From: Dyadobacter tibetensis Y620-1
GTDB taxonomy: Bacteria; Bacteroidota; Bacteroidia; Cytophagales; Spirosomataceae
Direction: 5' to 3'
Assembly (NCBI RefSeq): GCF_000566685.1
Contig: NZ_AZQN01000001.1
Coordinates: 124,001 to 188,000, forward strand
Length of the DNA: 64,000 bases
Shown piece by piece: positions 19,587 to 27,263 of this stretch (its first letter is position 1; each line of letters begins with the position of its first letter). Position numbers and translations under genes: made by a program. The notes under the pieces were generated by a model. That model was given only the letters and a program-made list of their open reading frames with translations. It was not told the origin of the DNA and ran no database searches.

Positions 19587-20344
19587 TATTGAATAAAATT
19601 GTAGTCGTAAAAACTTTTGATTCTTTCCTCTTCTGTTTTAAATACTTCTTCGAATGTACCTTGACGGACGAAGATTCCGTCCAAAAGCATGGCAATCCGG
19701 TCGCCAGTCGCCTTCGCACAGGTGAGATCGTGCGTAATGATGATGGCCGTAGTTTTATATTTCTCTTTAACTTCGTTGATTAGCTCATTGATTTCCAGAC
19801 ATGTAATGGGATCAAGGCCAGCTGTAGGCTCGTCATACAGCATAATTTCTGGTTTTAAAATCAGCGTCCTAGCGATCCCTATTCGCTTACGCTGGCCACC
19901 CGATAGTTCGGAAGGAACCTGGTTGATCGTTTGTAGCAATCCCACAGCTTCCAGAACCGTCTCAACTGCTTCATCGATTTCGGCTCTGGTAAGGTTGGGT
20001 ACATTGCGCACCAAAGGAAACTCCAGATTCTCACGGACGGTCATGCTGTCGTAAAGCGCACTGTTCTGGAAGGAAAAGCCTATTTTAAGCCTAAGGTCAC
20101 GTAATTCGCTTTCGTTTAACTCAGATACCTCACGTCCCAATACGTTGGCTATCCCGCTATCCTGAGTGAGCAGCCCAACCAAAATCTTGATCAGTACTGA
20201 CTTGCCTGTCCCGGATCTTCCTAAAACTACTACGTTTTCACCTCGGTACACATTTAAGTTGACTCCCTTGAGTACGTCAAGATCTCCGAATGATTTATAG
20301 AGATCCGAAATTTTAATAATGGGTTCTTTACTTGAATTTTCCAT
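19586..20344 (-). CDS. mlaF: MlaF-type ABC transporter ATP-binding protein
   Basis: This 252-residue ATPase drives the Mla lipid transporter. Walker A is GRSGTGKS, the Q-loop lies in GFSFQNSALYDSMTV, the signature is LSGGQRKRIGIA, Walker B is IMLYDEPTAGLD and the H-loop is IITHDL. SALYDSMTV is typical of MlaF/Mkl ATPases. Three bases separate it from mlaE upstream, and it overlaps mlaD by one base. No mlaB or mlaC was found in the window. Confidence 0.95.
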   Translation of the reverse strand: MENSSKEPIIKISDLYKSFGDLDVLKGVNLNVYRGENVVVLGRSGTGKSVLIKILVGLLTQDSGIANVLGREVSELNESELRDLRLKIGFSFQNSALYDSMTVRENLEFPLVRNVPNLTRAEIDEAVETVLEAVGLLQTINQVPSELSGGQRKRIGIARTLILKPEIMLYDEPTAGLDPITCLEINELINEVKEKYKTTAIIITHDLTCAKATGDRIAMLLDGIFVRQGTFEEVFKTEEERIKSFYDYNFIQ

Positions 20345-20347
20345 AGA

Positions 20348-21139
20348 TTATACCCGGAAGTAATTTGAAACCTGTACAATAATTACCTCCTCTATAAAGA
20401 TTAAGAACATCGAAATAACCACCGATGAATTGGCCGCTTTACCAACACCTTCGGTTCCTTTTTTGGCATTATATCCCTGATAACACCCCACAATTCCGAT
20501 AGTGAAGCCATAGGCTATACCTTTGATAAGGGAAGTGCCTATATCCAGGAAGGTTATCTGTTCAAAAGCTTTTTGAATGAAGGTTTGAAGGCTTGTACCT
20601 TCCGTAAGAGTGACATTTAAAAATGCTCCAGCCAGACCTACCATACCGCAATAACACATGAGGATAGGGATGGCAATGGTGGATGCTACCACTCTGGTCA
20701 CTACCAGATATTTAAACGGGTTGATAGCCGACACCTCCATAGCGTCAATTTGTTCGGTTACCCGCATCGAACCGAGCTCAGCCCCAATACTGGATCCTAC
20801 CTTTCCGGCACTAATCAGTGCCGTTACCAATGCGGCAAGCGCCCTTACAATGGCAATGGACACGAGAGAGGGAAGCCACGAGGTGGCACCAAATTCGGCT
20901 AATGAGGGTCGCGATTGTTTGGTAAATACCATTCCGGTGATGAACCCGGTAAGGCTTATGAGCAGCAAAGACTTATTGCCTATAGCATAACATTGCTTAA
21001 TAATTTCCTGCGTTTCCATTCTTCCGCGGAAAGCCTCGCGGAAGAATCTCCCCATAAATACAAATCCATTGTATACGGAAAGAAAGGCAAAGTCTAAATT
21101 TTTGGTAAAAACATGCTTTTTCCCAGTGGGCGTACTCAT
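20348..21139 (-). CDS. mlaE: MlaE-type ABC transporter permease
   Basis: This 263-residue inner-membrane permease belongs to the MlaE/YrbE family and has about five hydrophobic helices. Conserved family blocks are VGSSIGAELGSMRVTEQIDAM and NPFKYLVVTRVVA. Together with MlaF and MlaD it moves phospholipids between inner and outer membrane. It is the first gene of the operon. The 413-base upstream spacer has no obvious TAnnTTTG box on the minus strand. Confidence 0.94.
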   Translation of the reverse strand: MSTPTGKKHVFTKNLDFAFLSVYNGFVFMGRFFREAFRGRMETQEIIKQCYAIGNKSLLLISLTGFITGMVFTKQSRPSLAEFGATSWLPSLVSIAIVRALAALVTALISAGKVGSSIGAELGSMRVTEQIDAMEVSAINPFKYLVVTRVVASTIAIPILMCYCGMVGLAGAFLNVTLTEGTSLQTFIQKAFEQITFLDIGTSLIKGIAYGFTIGIVGCYQGYNAKKGTEGVGKAANSSVVISMFLIFIEEVIIVQVSNYFRV

Positions 21140-21552
21140 ATTTTGATCATTTGCTTAAAGGGTTGGTACTTATTGCTTTTGTGCTCCACTACTACGTATA
21201 TAGTATTATTAATAGAGATCATTTTAACAGCAGAGTGATCTAACTAGTTCATTGCATACTTGGCCCTCGCTAAATAGTACTCAAACTAGAGTGGATTCGA
21301 AGCAGCCTTTGAAAACTAAGCTATTTAAAACCTGATGTCCTGAGCTATGTTGAAGGCATAAAACAATCGTTCCAGTGATTGTTAAAGTAAAAAAACTTCC
21401 ATTAACTGTGAGTCTACAGTGTTCAAAGTAAATCATATATTCTGTAGGCCCGGTCTTTTTAAATATGCTTAACAGCCGTTATGGTCGTTTTAGAGCTAAT
21501 GAAAAACAGTTAGCTCATATGTTACTAAATGACATCTGAGACTATTAGTATT
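21140..21552. other. 413-base intergenic region with two inverted repeats
   Basis: No gene is supported here. Two perfect inverted repeats are visible: AACAATC (21362-21368) with GATTGTT (21377-21383) around 8 bases, and GAGCTAA (21493-21499) with TTAGCTC (21510-21516) around 10 bases. The second lies about 40 bases past the stop of the minus-strand methyltransferase gene and may be its terminator, though no T-run follows. The region also holds the unseen mlaE promoter. Confidence 0.5.
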
Positions 21553-22326
21553 TTAGAACCTAAGGCAAAAGTGCTCCTTGGGTTGTTCCTTCCTAAAGAA
21601 TACTAATCCAATCCAGAATAGATCTACAGTAAGACTGACATCAGGGTGTAGCTTTATTTCTTCCCAAGCCTTTTTCATTTCCTCTGACCAATAGATGTCA
21701 TCGAATATGAATAAAGAATCGTTATGCGCGAGGGGCAAACATGCCTCAAAATAACGTATAGTAGGTTCATATCGATGATTCGCATCAAAATAAGCGAAGT
21801 CAATTTGAGGAAGGGTTTTAATCCGTTCTATTAAGGAGTCATCAATATTGCCTAATACCACTTCCACATTATCTACTTGTTGGCTGTGAAAGGTCTGCTT
21901 TGCAATAGAAGCGGTTTCGGGACATCCTTCAAATGTTATCACCTTCGCCTGGGGGCGGGCTTTGCAAAGGTACAAGCTTGTGATTCCGAGGGATGTGCCT
22001 AGCTCTATTATATAATTTGGTTGGAAGTGTTGGATAAGTCTGTAGAATAATTTCCCGAACTTTTCAGGCTTTTCTGCATTCTTGGCGATGGACCCTATAC
22101 TCCTTACGTTCGATTTGTTCACTCTTGATCCCGCCCCAAGATCTAATATCTCTATGGTTTCCTTGCTGCGCAATAGGGCTTTTCGGGTTTTTTTTATTTG
22201 GTCATAATCGGCCGATGTGTCATGTTTACAGGCAATTACGCGGGTATACAGGTCAAAAAGAAACGGAGAATGAATGGAATGTTCATTCCCCGCTCTCAAC
22301 AAAAATTTTAAATAAGAAGTTATCAA
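21553..22326 (-). CDS. class I SAM-dependent methyltransferase (O-methyltransferase-like)
   Basis: This 257-residue protein carries the SAM site IIELGTSLGITSLYL, an acidic FEGCPE after the second strand and the FAYFDANHRYEPT block found in O-methyltransferase-like family members. The N-terminus NEHSIHSPFLFDLY is a conserved feature of this Bacteroidota group. The frame starts with TTG at 22326; there is no suitable ATG ahead of the conserved block, so TTG is accepted. The substrate is unknown. The gene lies 27 bases downstream of apaG and could be cotranscribed with it. Confidence 0.75.
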   Translation of the reverse strand: MITSYLKFLLRAGNEHSIHSPFLFDLYTRVIACKHDTSADYDQIKKTRKALLRSKETIEILDLGAGSRVNKSNVRSIGSIAKNAEKPEKFGKLFYRLIQHFQPNYIIELGTSLGITSLYLCKARPQAKVITFEGCPETASIAKQTFHSQQVDNVEVVLGNIDDSLIERIKTLPQIDFAYFDANHRYEPTIRYFEACLPLAHNDSLFIFDDIYWSEEMKKAWEEIKLHPDVSLTVDLFWIGLVFFRKEQPKEHFCLRF

Positions 22327-22353
22327 AGGTATTTTAGAGTTGAATTGGAAGGA

Positions 22354-22740
22354 TTAATTGAGCCGATAGGGTACAATAAGGGAAAATGACGGAACAGATA
22401 CATTAAAATTTCTGCCATCAATAATCCTTTCCATTAGATAAGTGCCCGACATTTTGCCTAGGTCCGTTTTAAGATTACAACCTGATACATATTCATGACG
22501 ATCTCCAGGCTCCAGAATGGGTTGTAGGCCCACCACGCCCTCGCCCTCGACCTCTCTGATGCCTCGGTTAGAATCAAAAATTAACCAGTGTCGCCTGAGC
22601 AGTTTCACCGTATGTTCACTGCAGTTTTCAATAACGATTTTGTAAGTGAATACAAAATGATTCTGTCCCGGATTAGAGTAATCGGGTTGATACTCAGTCT
22701 GAACAGTAATTTTAACGCCGTCTGTTATTTGAGAAACCAT
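22354..22740 (-). CDS. apaG: ApaG domain protein
   Basis: This 128-residue ApaG-type beta-sandwich protein has HFVFTYKIVIENCSEHTVKLL, HWLIFDSNG-like HWLIFDSNRG, and GVVGLQPILEPGD with FSLIVPY near the end. The family is linked to Co2+/Mg2+ tolerance in enterobacteria, but its molecular function is unsettled. Length is normal. It is divergent from ung across 142 bases. Confidence 0.9.
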   Translation of the reverse strand: MVSQITDGVKITVQTEYQPDYSNPGQNHFVFTYKIVIENCSEHTVKLLRRHWLIFDSNRGIREVEGEGVVGLQPILEPGDRHEYVSGCNLKTDLGKMSGTYLMERIIDGRNFNVSVPSFSLIVPYRLN

Positions 22741-22882
22741 AAGAATCGAGGTAAGGTAGTACTATTTTATCTAATGGGTTAGACGAATTTTATTTCAATA
22801 GTAACGAAAATAGCATTCTAGAATTGAAAAATACATGCCTAAATTGATTTTATTTGCTTATTATCAAAATTACACATAATTG

Positions 22883-23548
22883 ATGGAAGTAAACATAGCT
22901 GAGTCCTGGAAGTTGAAAATGTCATCCGAATTTGGTAAACCGTATTTTGGGATGCTTACTGATAAAGTTCGTGCTGCCTATCGTGACACTGTGGTGTTCC
23001 CTCGAGGTGGCGAGATATTTAAAGCATTTGAGCTCTGTAGTTTTGAGGATTGTCGCGTAGTTATTCTGGGACAAGACCCGTACCATGGGGCAGGACAAGC
23101 AAATGGTCTAAGCTTTTCAGTGAACAATGGCATCCCTATACCTCCTTCTCTGCGGAATATTTTTAAGGAAATTGAGGCGGACTTAAACATACCCATGCCA
23201 AATCATGGGAACCTGGAGCGTTGGGCAAAGCAGGGAGTCCTCCTGTTAAATGCCACATTGACGGTTCCGGCATCCACACCTGGAGGACACCAAAAGTGGG
23301 GGTGGGAGCATTTTACAGATGCAGTTATAGCTACCTTGTCCCGAGAAAAGGAGCATTTGGTTTTTCTTTTATGGGGAAGTTATGCCAAAAAAAAGGTCTC
23401 CTTGATTAATCAGGAGAAACATTTGATACTTACCGCCCGGCATCCCTCGCCCATGTCAGCAAATCAGGGGGGCTGGTTTGGAACCAAACATTTTAGTCAA
23501 ACCAATCGTTATCTTCAAAGCCACGGATTTGAACCAATTCAATGGTAA
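22883..23548 (+). CDS. ung: uracil-DNA glycosylase (family 1)
   Basis: This 221-residue enzyme excises uracil from DNA as the first step of base-excision repair. The water-activating motif GQDPYHG is at about 63-69 (D65), and the minor-groove loop reads HPSPMSA with M in place of the more usual L. LLWGSYAKKK is also conserved. A TTG at 22880 precedes the ATG; the ATG at 22883 is the simpler start. A strong terminator follows the stop. Confidence 0.96.
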   Translation: MEVNIAESWKLKMSSEFGKPYFGMLTDKVRAAYRDTVVFPRGGEIFKAFELCSFEDCRVVILGQDPYHGAGQANGLSFSVNNGIPIPPSLRNIFKEIEADLNIPMPNHGNLERWAKQGVLLLNATLTVPASTPGGHQKWGWEHFTDAVIATLSREKEHLVFLLWGSYAKKKVSLINQEKHLILTARHPSPMSANQGGWFGTKHFSQTNRYLQSHGFEPIQW

Positions 23549-23556
23549 CAAAAAAA

Positions 23557-23580
23557 GAGCAGGGAACCCCTGCTCTTTTT
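23557..23580 (+). terminator. ung terminator (bidirectional)
   Basis: GAGCAGGG (23557-23564) pairs with CCCTGCTC (23568-23575), flanked by A- and T-runs. It can also serve the convergent Dabb gene. Confidence 0.88.
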
Positions 23581-23602
23581 AAAATTTTCACTCCTATTAC
23601 TA

Positions 23603-24016
23603 TTATTTTTTCTTTTCTATGTTGGAATTGAGTTCCAATATATCTGCCCATTGATCTCTATGATCAGCCATAAATTTCTGTTGAATTTCGTGCTTGGCAT
23701 ACAGGTCGGCACTTTCTGCAGAACGAAAGGTGAGGTAATGCACTACGTCATAAGCTTCCGGAAATTGGGCATCAGACTGAACTTGGCCAGCGGAATAAGC
23801 AACTACGTCACGCATCTGATTCTTCATGGCTGCAAAATCGTTGAAATGCTGTTCTATTTGTGCTTGACTGATTCCGGATTTAAATTTTATGCAGACTACC
23901 TTCTGTATTTCCGCAGCCTTATGTGGAACGTAGGCTCCGTAAATAAGCAGCATAAAACAGCTCAGCGCAAATACTGGAACAAGGTACCCCAATGGTTTTC
24001 TTAAGTATAATTTCAT
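23603..24016 (-). CDS. membrane-anchored Dabb (stress-responsive alpha-beta barrel) protein
   Basis: This 137-residue protein has a hydrophobic N-terminal segment (about 10-28) that acts as anchor or signal. A Dabb ferredoxin-like domain follows (VVCIKFKSGISQAQIEQHF, VVHYLTFRSAESADLY, HPxH-like DHRDQWADIL). The family's function is poorly known. A longer frame starts at 24067 but would span a TAnnTTTG promoter box. The ATG at 24016 leads directly to MKLYLRKPLGYLVPVFAL and is preferred. The charged tail IEKKK ends the protein. Confidence 0.75.
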   Translation of the reverse strand: MKLYLRKPLGYLVPVFALSCFMLLIYGAYVPHKAAEIQKVVCIKFKSGISQAQIEQHFNDFAAMKNQMRDVVAYSAGQVQSDAQFPEAYDVVHYLTFRSAESADLYAKHEIQQKFMADHRDQWADILELNSNIEKKK

Positions 24017-24046
24017 TTTATTGTTCTCGATACATTTAACATGGAA

Positions 24047-24054
24047 CAAAGGTA
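24047..24054 (-). promoter_or_regulatory. -7 element for the Dabb gene
   Basis: On the minus strand this reads TACCTTTG, fitting TAnnTTTG, 31 bases before the chosen start. It supports the internal ATG. Confidence 0.45.
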
Positions 24055-24067
24055 ATTGTTTATCCAA

Positions 24068-24394
24068 TAAATAGTACTTTAATAATAAAATATATAAGGA
24101 ATATTGAATTAAAGCATTATTTCAAAATTTTTAATAAGTAGCAGGGATTTTAGAAAAATAAAATACGGTTTGAATTTTGGCGGTAAGGATGTATATTTAG
24201 GTGAAGGTCCGTTTATTTTAGGCTATTGAAATCCAGTATTTTGAGTAAAGGGCAAAACTGCGTGAGGTTTTTAGCCATTTGGTTAATTATTTAGTAATTA
24301 CCATCCATATTTGCTTTCGTTCTCGTCAAATTTCTGGCCGAATTTTATTTTGAAGGTGATAGACGTGTAGCAGGAATATTTTTCTGATTTTTTT
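24068..24394. other. AT-rich spacer between divergent genes
   Basis: The spacer between the Dabb gene and the secreted phospholipase-like gene shows no coding frame with family support. It holds a TAATTA-N5-TAATTA repeat near 24285-24301 but no clear promoter. The sequence is strongly AT-rich. Confidence 0.55.
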
Positions 24395-25378
24395 ATGAAA
24401 ATCGACAAAAAATGGTTGCTATTGCTCTTCATTCCCCTGCTAGGAAGTATGTCTCAAGGTAATTGGGGATTTTGGGCGCATCGACGTATCAATCGTCTGG
24501 CCGTTTTTAGATTGCCTGCTGAAATGCAAGTATTCTATAAACAAAACATGGACTTTATAGTGGAAGAAGCAGTGGGCCCAGATAAACGACGATACAGCGT
24601 CGTGGGGGAAGCTGAACGTCACTATATTGACATTGATTCGTATCATGTTCCTGATGGAGAAGTTATTCCTAAGGAATGGAAGCGTGCGGTAGAACGTTTT
24701 GGTGAGGATAGTTTGCGGAAGCATGGTATTGCACCATGGAATATAGAAAGGGTATGTTTTCAGCTGACTGAGGCTTTTAGCAAAGGTCAAAAATCCAGAA
24801 TACTCCGGTTATCGGCCGATTTAGGACACTATATCGCGGATATACATGTTCCTTTACATACTACCCGCAATTATAATGGCCAATTTACTGATCAGGTGGG
24901 GATCCATGGACTATGGGAATCGCGACTTCCCGAACTTTTTGCCGACGAATATGACCTTTGGATCGGGAGTATCGTGTATAGGCCATTCATATCTGAAGCC
25001 ATCTGGTCCGCAGTTTATGCCTCTCATATAGCCTGTGATAGCGTCTTTGATTTTGAAAGATTAGCCAGTAAAAGAATCGCTGCAGACAGAAAATATAGCT
25101 ATGAGTCGAGAAATAACATATTGGTTAGAACGTATTCCGAGTCATTTGCAAGGGAGTATGAACGCTTACTAAATGGTCAGGTTGAACGAAGAATGCGAGC
25201 GGCTATAGGTCTTATAGGAGATATTTGGTATACCTGCTGGGTCAACGCTGGTCAGCCCAATTTGACGAACTTGGAGCACGCCACCCCTTTGGTGGAAGGG
25301 ATAGAAAAAAAATCGGCCGACACTTCCCAGACTGGAAATGGTCGGCCGTTGCCCGTCAGGCCGGAGCCAGACGACTGA
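24395..25378 (+). CDS. secreted zinc-dependent phospholipase C / S1-P1 nuclease-like protein
   Basis: This 327-residue exported protein has a signal peptide (about 1-22). The mature chain begins near W24-G25 with H29, matching the N-terminal Trp zinc ligand arrangement of the PLC/S1-P1 family. Further zinc-ligand candidates are the H and D in YIDIDSYH, LGHYIADIHVPLH, and IHGLWESRLPE. The fold is all-alpha and extracytoplasmic. Whether it cleaves lipids or nucleic acid cannot be told from sequence. The proline- and charge-rich C-terminus looks disordered. It converges on the isomerase gene seven bases away. Confidence 0.82.
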   Translation: MKIDKKWLLLLFIPLLGSMSQGNWGFWAHRRINRLAVFRLPAEMQVFYKQNMDFIVEEAVGPDKRRYSVVGEAERHYIDIDSYHVPDGEVIPKEWKRAVERFGEDSLRKHGIAPWNIERVCFQLTEAFSKGQKSRILRLSADLGHYIADIHVPLHTTRNYNGQFTDQVGIHGLWESRLPELFADEYDLWIGSIVYRPFISEAIWSAVYASHIACDSVFDFERLASKRIAADRKYSYESRNNILVRTYSESFAREYERLLNGQVERRMRAAIGLIGDIWYTCWVNAGQPNLTNLEHATPLVEGIEKKSADTSQTGNGRPLPVRPEPDD

Positions 25379-25385
25379 TTTTATA

Positions 25386-26297
25386 TTAACCCTTAAAAAC
25401 AAGTTGTTTCATATAGGCGGCATCGTTGGCAAGACATTCCATTACAGGGGAAGGATAATGTTCTTGCTCTACAATGAATTGTGATACGCCCGTATCGGAT
25501 GCGACCTTAAGTAGAGTAGGGTAATCTGAAAGTCCTTTCCCTAAATCTGTAGACTCCACCTTGGGTTCTCTGACGTAGTCCTTCACATGGCATAAATCAT
25601 AACGACCTGCATATTTCTGTAGATGGGCGGTTGCATCCACTTCAGGTACCTGAATCCACATTAAATCTAACTCGTATACAACTAGTGACTTATCTGTATT
25701 GTCCAATAAGATTTCCTGAGGGATGAGTCCATCCATAGGAACAAACGAATAATCGTGATTATGATAGCCAAACTTAATTCCGGCCTTATTACAGATTTCT
25801 CCACGTTTATTGAACTCATCAGCACGCCTTTTCCACTCATCTACCGACTTCTGCGGACCAATATAAGGTTGCAGGACATAGGAGAGGCCGGCTTCAGCTG
25901 CTTCGTCAGCTGTTTTCTCTAGATTTTTGGTTGTGTCGGCATGGGTCGAAACGATGGTCATGCCCAGATCATCCATATAAGCCTTGAATTCTTTGGGCGT
26001 CATACCCCAAAAAATACCCTGATCGCCTTGGTAGCTTTCAATTTTCTTATAGCCAAGGTCCGCGATTTGCTTTAGTATACCTTTGGGGTCGGCACCAATT
26101 ACATCTCTTGCACTGTAAAGCTGTAAACCAAAATCAGGTATAGATGGGGTCAGGCCATCGGAGTTGCCCGCCAGAGTGGTAGAGTCGGAGCCATCTTGAT
26201 TACTACCTCCCGTACCACAGCCCGACAGAGACCATACCAAGGAGCCAGCTGCTGCAAAACTGGCCGATTTAAGAAAAATTCGACGATTAAAGGACAT
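25386..26297 (-). CDS. exported sugar phosphate isomerase/epimerase-like TIM-barrel lipoprotein
   Basis: This 303-residue protein has a twin-arginine-like start NRRIFLKSA and the lipobox LSGC (C27), then a Ser/Gly/Asp-rich linker. A xylose-isomerase-like TIM barrel (AP endonuclease 2 fold) follows from about 55. Metal-ligand candidates are the H in STHAD, GYHNHDY, YELDLMWI, HVKDY and VEQEHY. It is probably a periplasmic lipoprotein acting on sugars, as common in Cytophagales. The exact substrate is unknown. Confidence 0.83.
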   Translation of the reverse strand: MSFNRRIFLKSASFAAAGSLVWSLSGCGTGGSNQDGSDSTTLAGNSDGLTPSIPDFGLQLYSARDVIGADPKGILKQIADLGYKKIESYQGDQGIFWGMTPKEFKAYMDDLGMTIVSTHADTTKNLEKTADEAAEAGLSYVLQPYIGPQKSVDEWKRRADEFNKRGEICNKAGIKFGYHNHDYSFVPMDGLIPQEILLDNTDKSLVVYELDLMWIQVPEVDATAHLQKYAGRYDLCHVKDYVREPKVESTDLGKGLSDYPTLLKVASDTGVSQFIVEQEHYPSPVMECLANDAAYMKQLVFKG

Positions 26298-26659
26298 AAA
26301 TTTGTTAAGATTTTAAGCGTAAAAAGATCACTGGTCCGATAGGGCCAGATATATCTCATATTTAGATTTGCGAAATTACAAAAAAATAGACGTTTATGGG
26401 ATTAAGGTTAGTTCTTTTAGGTTTTTCTTTAGAAATCATTATTGAACAGGACTTTTTTAGCTACCCTTCCTTTGCTAATATCTTGAAATTCAATATTCCC
26501 AAGTGACATTACAAATATCAGGGGCAGGTCAGGATTTACGGTTGGACAGTCATGCTTGCAAACCATGCTGGTTGCTATACTGAAATCGTTACTTTGATGA
26601 TGCAACCTTGCTGTGTATAGTTAGTTACCTCTTTGGCATGTGCAGGGGCAGCAGATAGG
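26298..26659. other. intergenic region upstream of the isomerase gene
   Basis: No gene is supported. A 7-bp stem with GATA loop (CTGGTCC at 26331-26337 with GGGCCAG at 26342-26348, one G-T pair) lies about 35 bases before the isomerase start on the minus strand and may sit in its leader. The remaining bases up to the DinB stop show nothing else. Confidence 0.5.
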
Positions 26660-27175
26660 CTACGACTGACGGAGGATGCGTGCCGTCACGATGAGTTGCC
26701 CTACATGTCTTTGAGCATGCTCGGCGGCATGAAACAGAAGACCTATTTGTGTAGAAGGGATCATGGCCCGGCCTACGTATCGTAGATCGGTTAGGTGGTC
26801 TAAGTTTACGGTTTTAAGTTGATCCAAGCATTTTTCAACCTGTAGCTGATAGGAAGAAAAAAGCTGATGGAAGCTACAATTTGGATATGGTGCGTGGCCT
26901 TCTTGCTTTAAATAGTTGAGTTGATTTTCGTTAAGCGATTCACCTCTTGCATAGGTAAATAATCTGTCGAGTATTCCACTGAGGTGTTGGAGATGAAAGC
27001 CGACCGACGCAGTTTGACAAGGCCTTTCCCATAATAAAGGACTTGGAAAGCCTATTCCGGCCTTCTCTAATTCTTCTACAGACTGTAAAAGTGCATGTGC
27101 CACAGGCTGTAGCAAGGCTGGTACATCTGTTATGGGGCCTCTTAGCCAAACTTCTAAATTCGTTGTTGATTCCAT
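26660..27175 (-). CDS. DinB family protein
   Basis: This 171-residue DinB/YfiT-like four-helix protein has the metal-binding histidine pattern: GFHLQHLSG in the second helix and HAAEHAQRHVGQ in the last. Such proteins act as metal-dependent thiol transferases (bacillithiol or similar) in several bacteria; the function here is inferred only. The frame can open with GTG at 27196, inside the AT-rich spacer near the deaD terminator. The ATG at 27175 is preferred. Confidence 0.8.
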   Translation of the reverse strand: MESTTNLEVWLRGPITDVPALLQPVAHALLQSVEELEKAGIGFPSPLLWERPCQTASVGFHLQHLSGILDRLFTYARGESLNENQLNYLKQEGHAPYPNCSFHQLFSSYQLQVEKCLDQLKTVNLDHLTDLRYVGRAMIPSTQIGLLFHAAEHAQRHVGQLIVTARILRQS

Positions 27176-27210
27176 AAATGATAGTGATTTCAGCACTCAA
27201 GGTAACAAAA

Positions 27211-27237
27211 AAAAGGAGCTTTATACAAGCTCCTTTT
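27211..27237 (-). terminator. deaD intrinsic terminator
   Basis: An 11-bp perfect stem (27211-27221 with 27227-27237) with a 5-base loop lies 27 bases after the helicase stop. On the minus strand it is followed by a T-rich run (A-run 27207-27214 on plus). Confidence 0.88.
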
Positions 27238-27263
27238 TGATATCATCAACACAAAACTGTTGA

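Noticed and set aside
21285-21300. GGATTCGAAGC, resembling a tRNA T-loop
   Set aside because: The flanks do not form a T-stem, and no acceptor, D or anticodon arms are present. No tRNA gene was found anywhere in the window.
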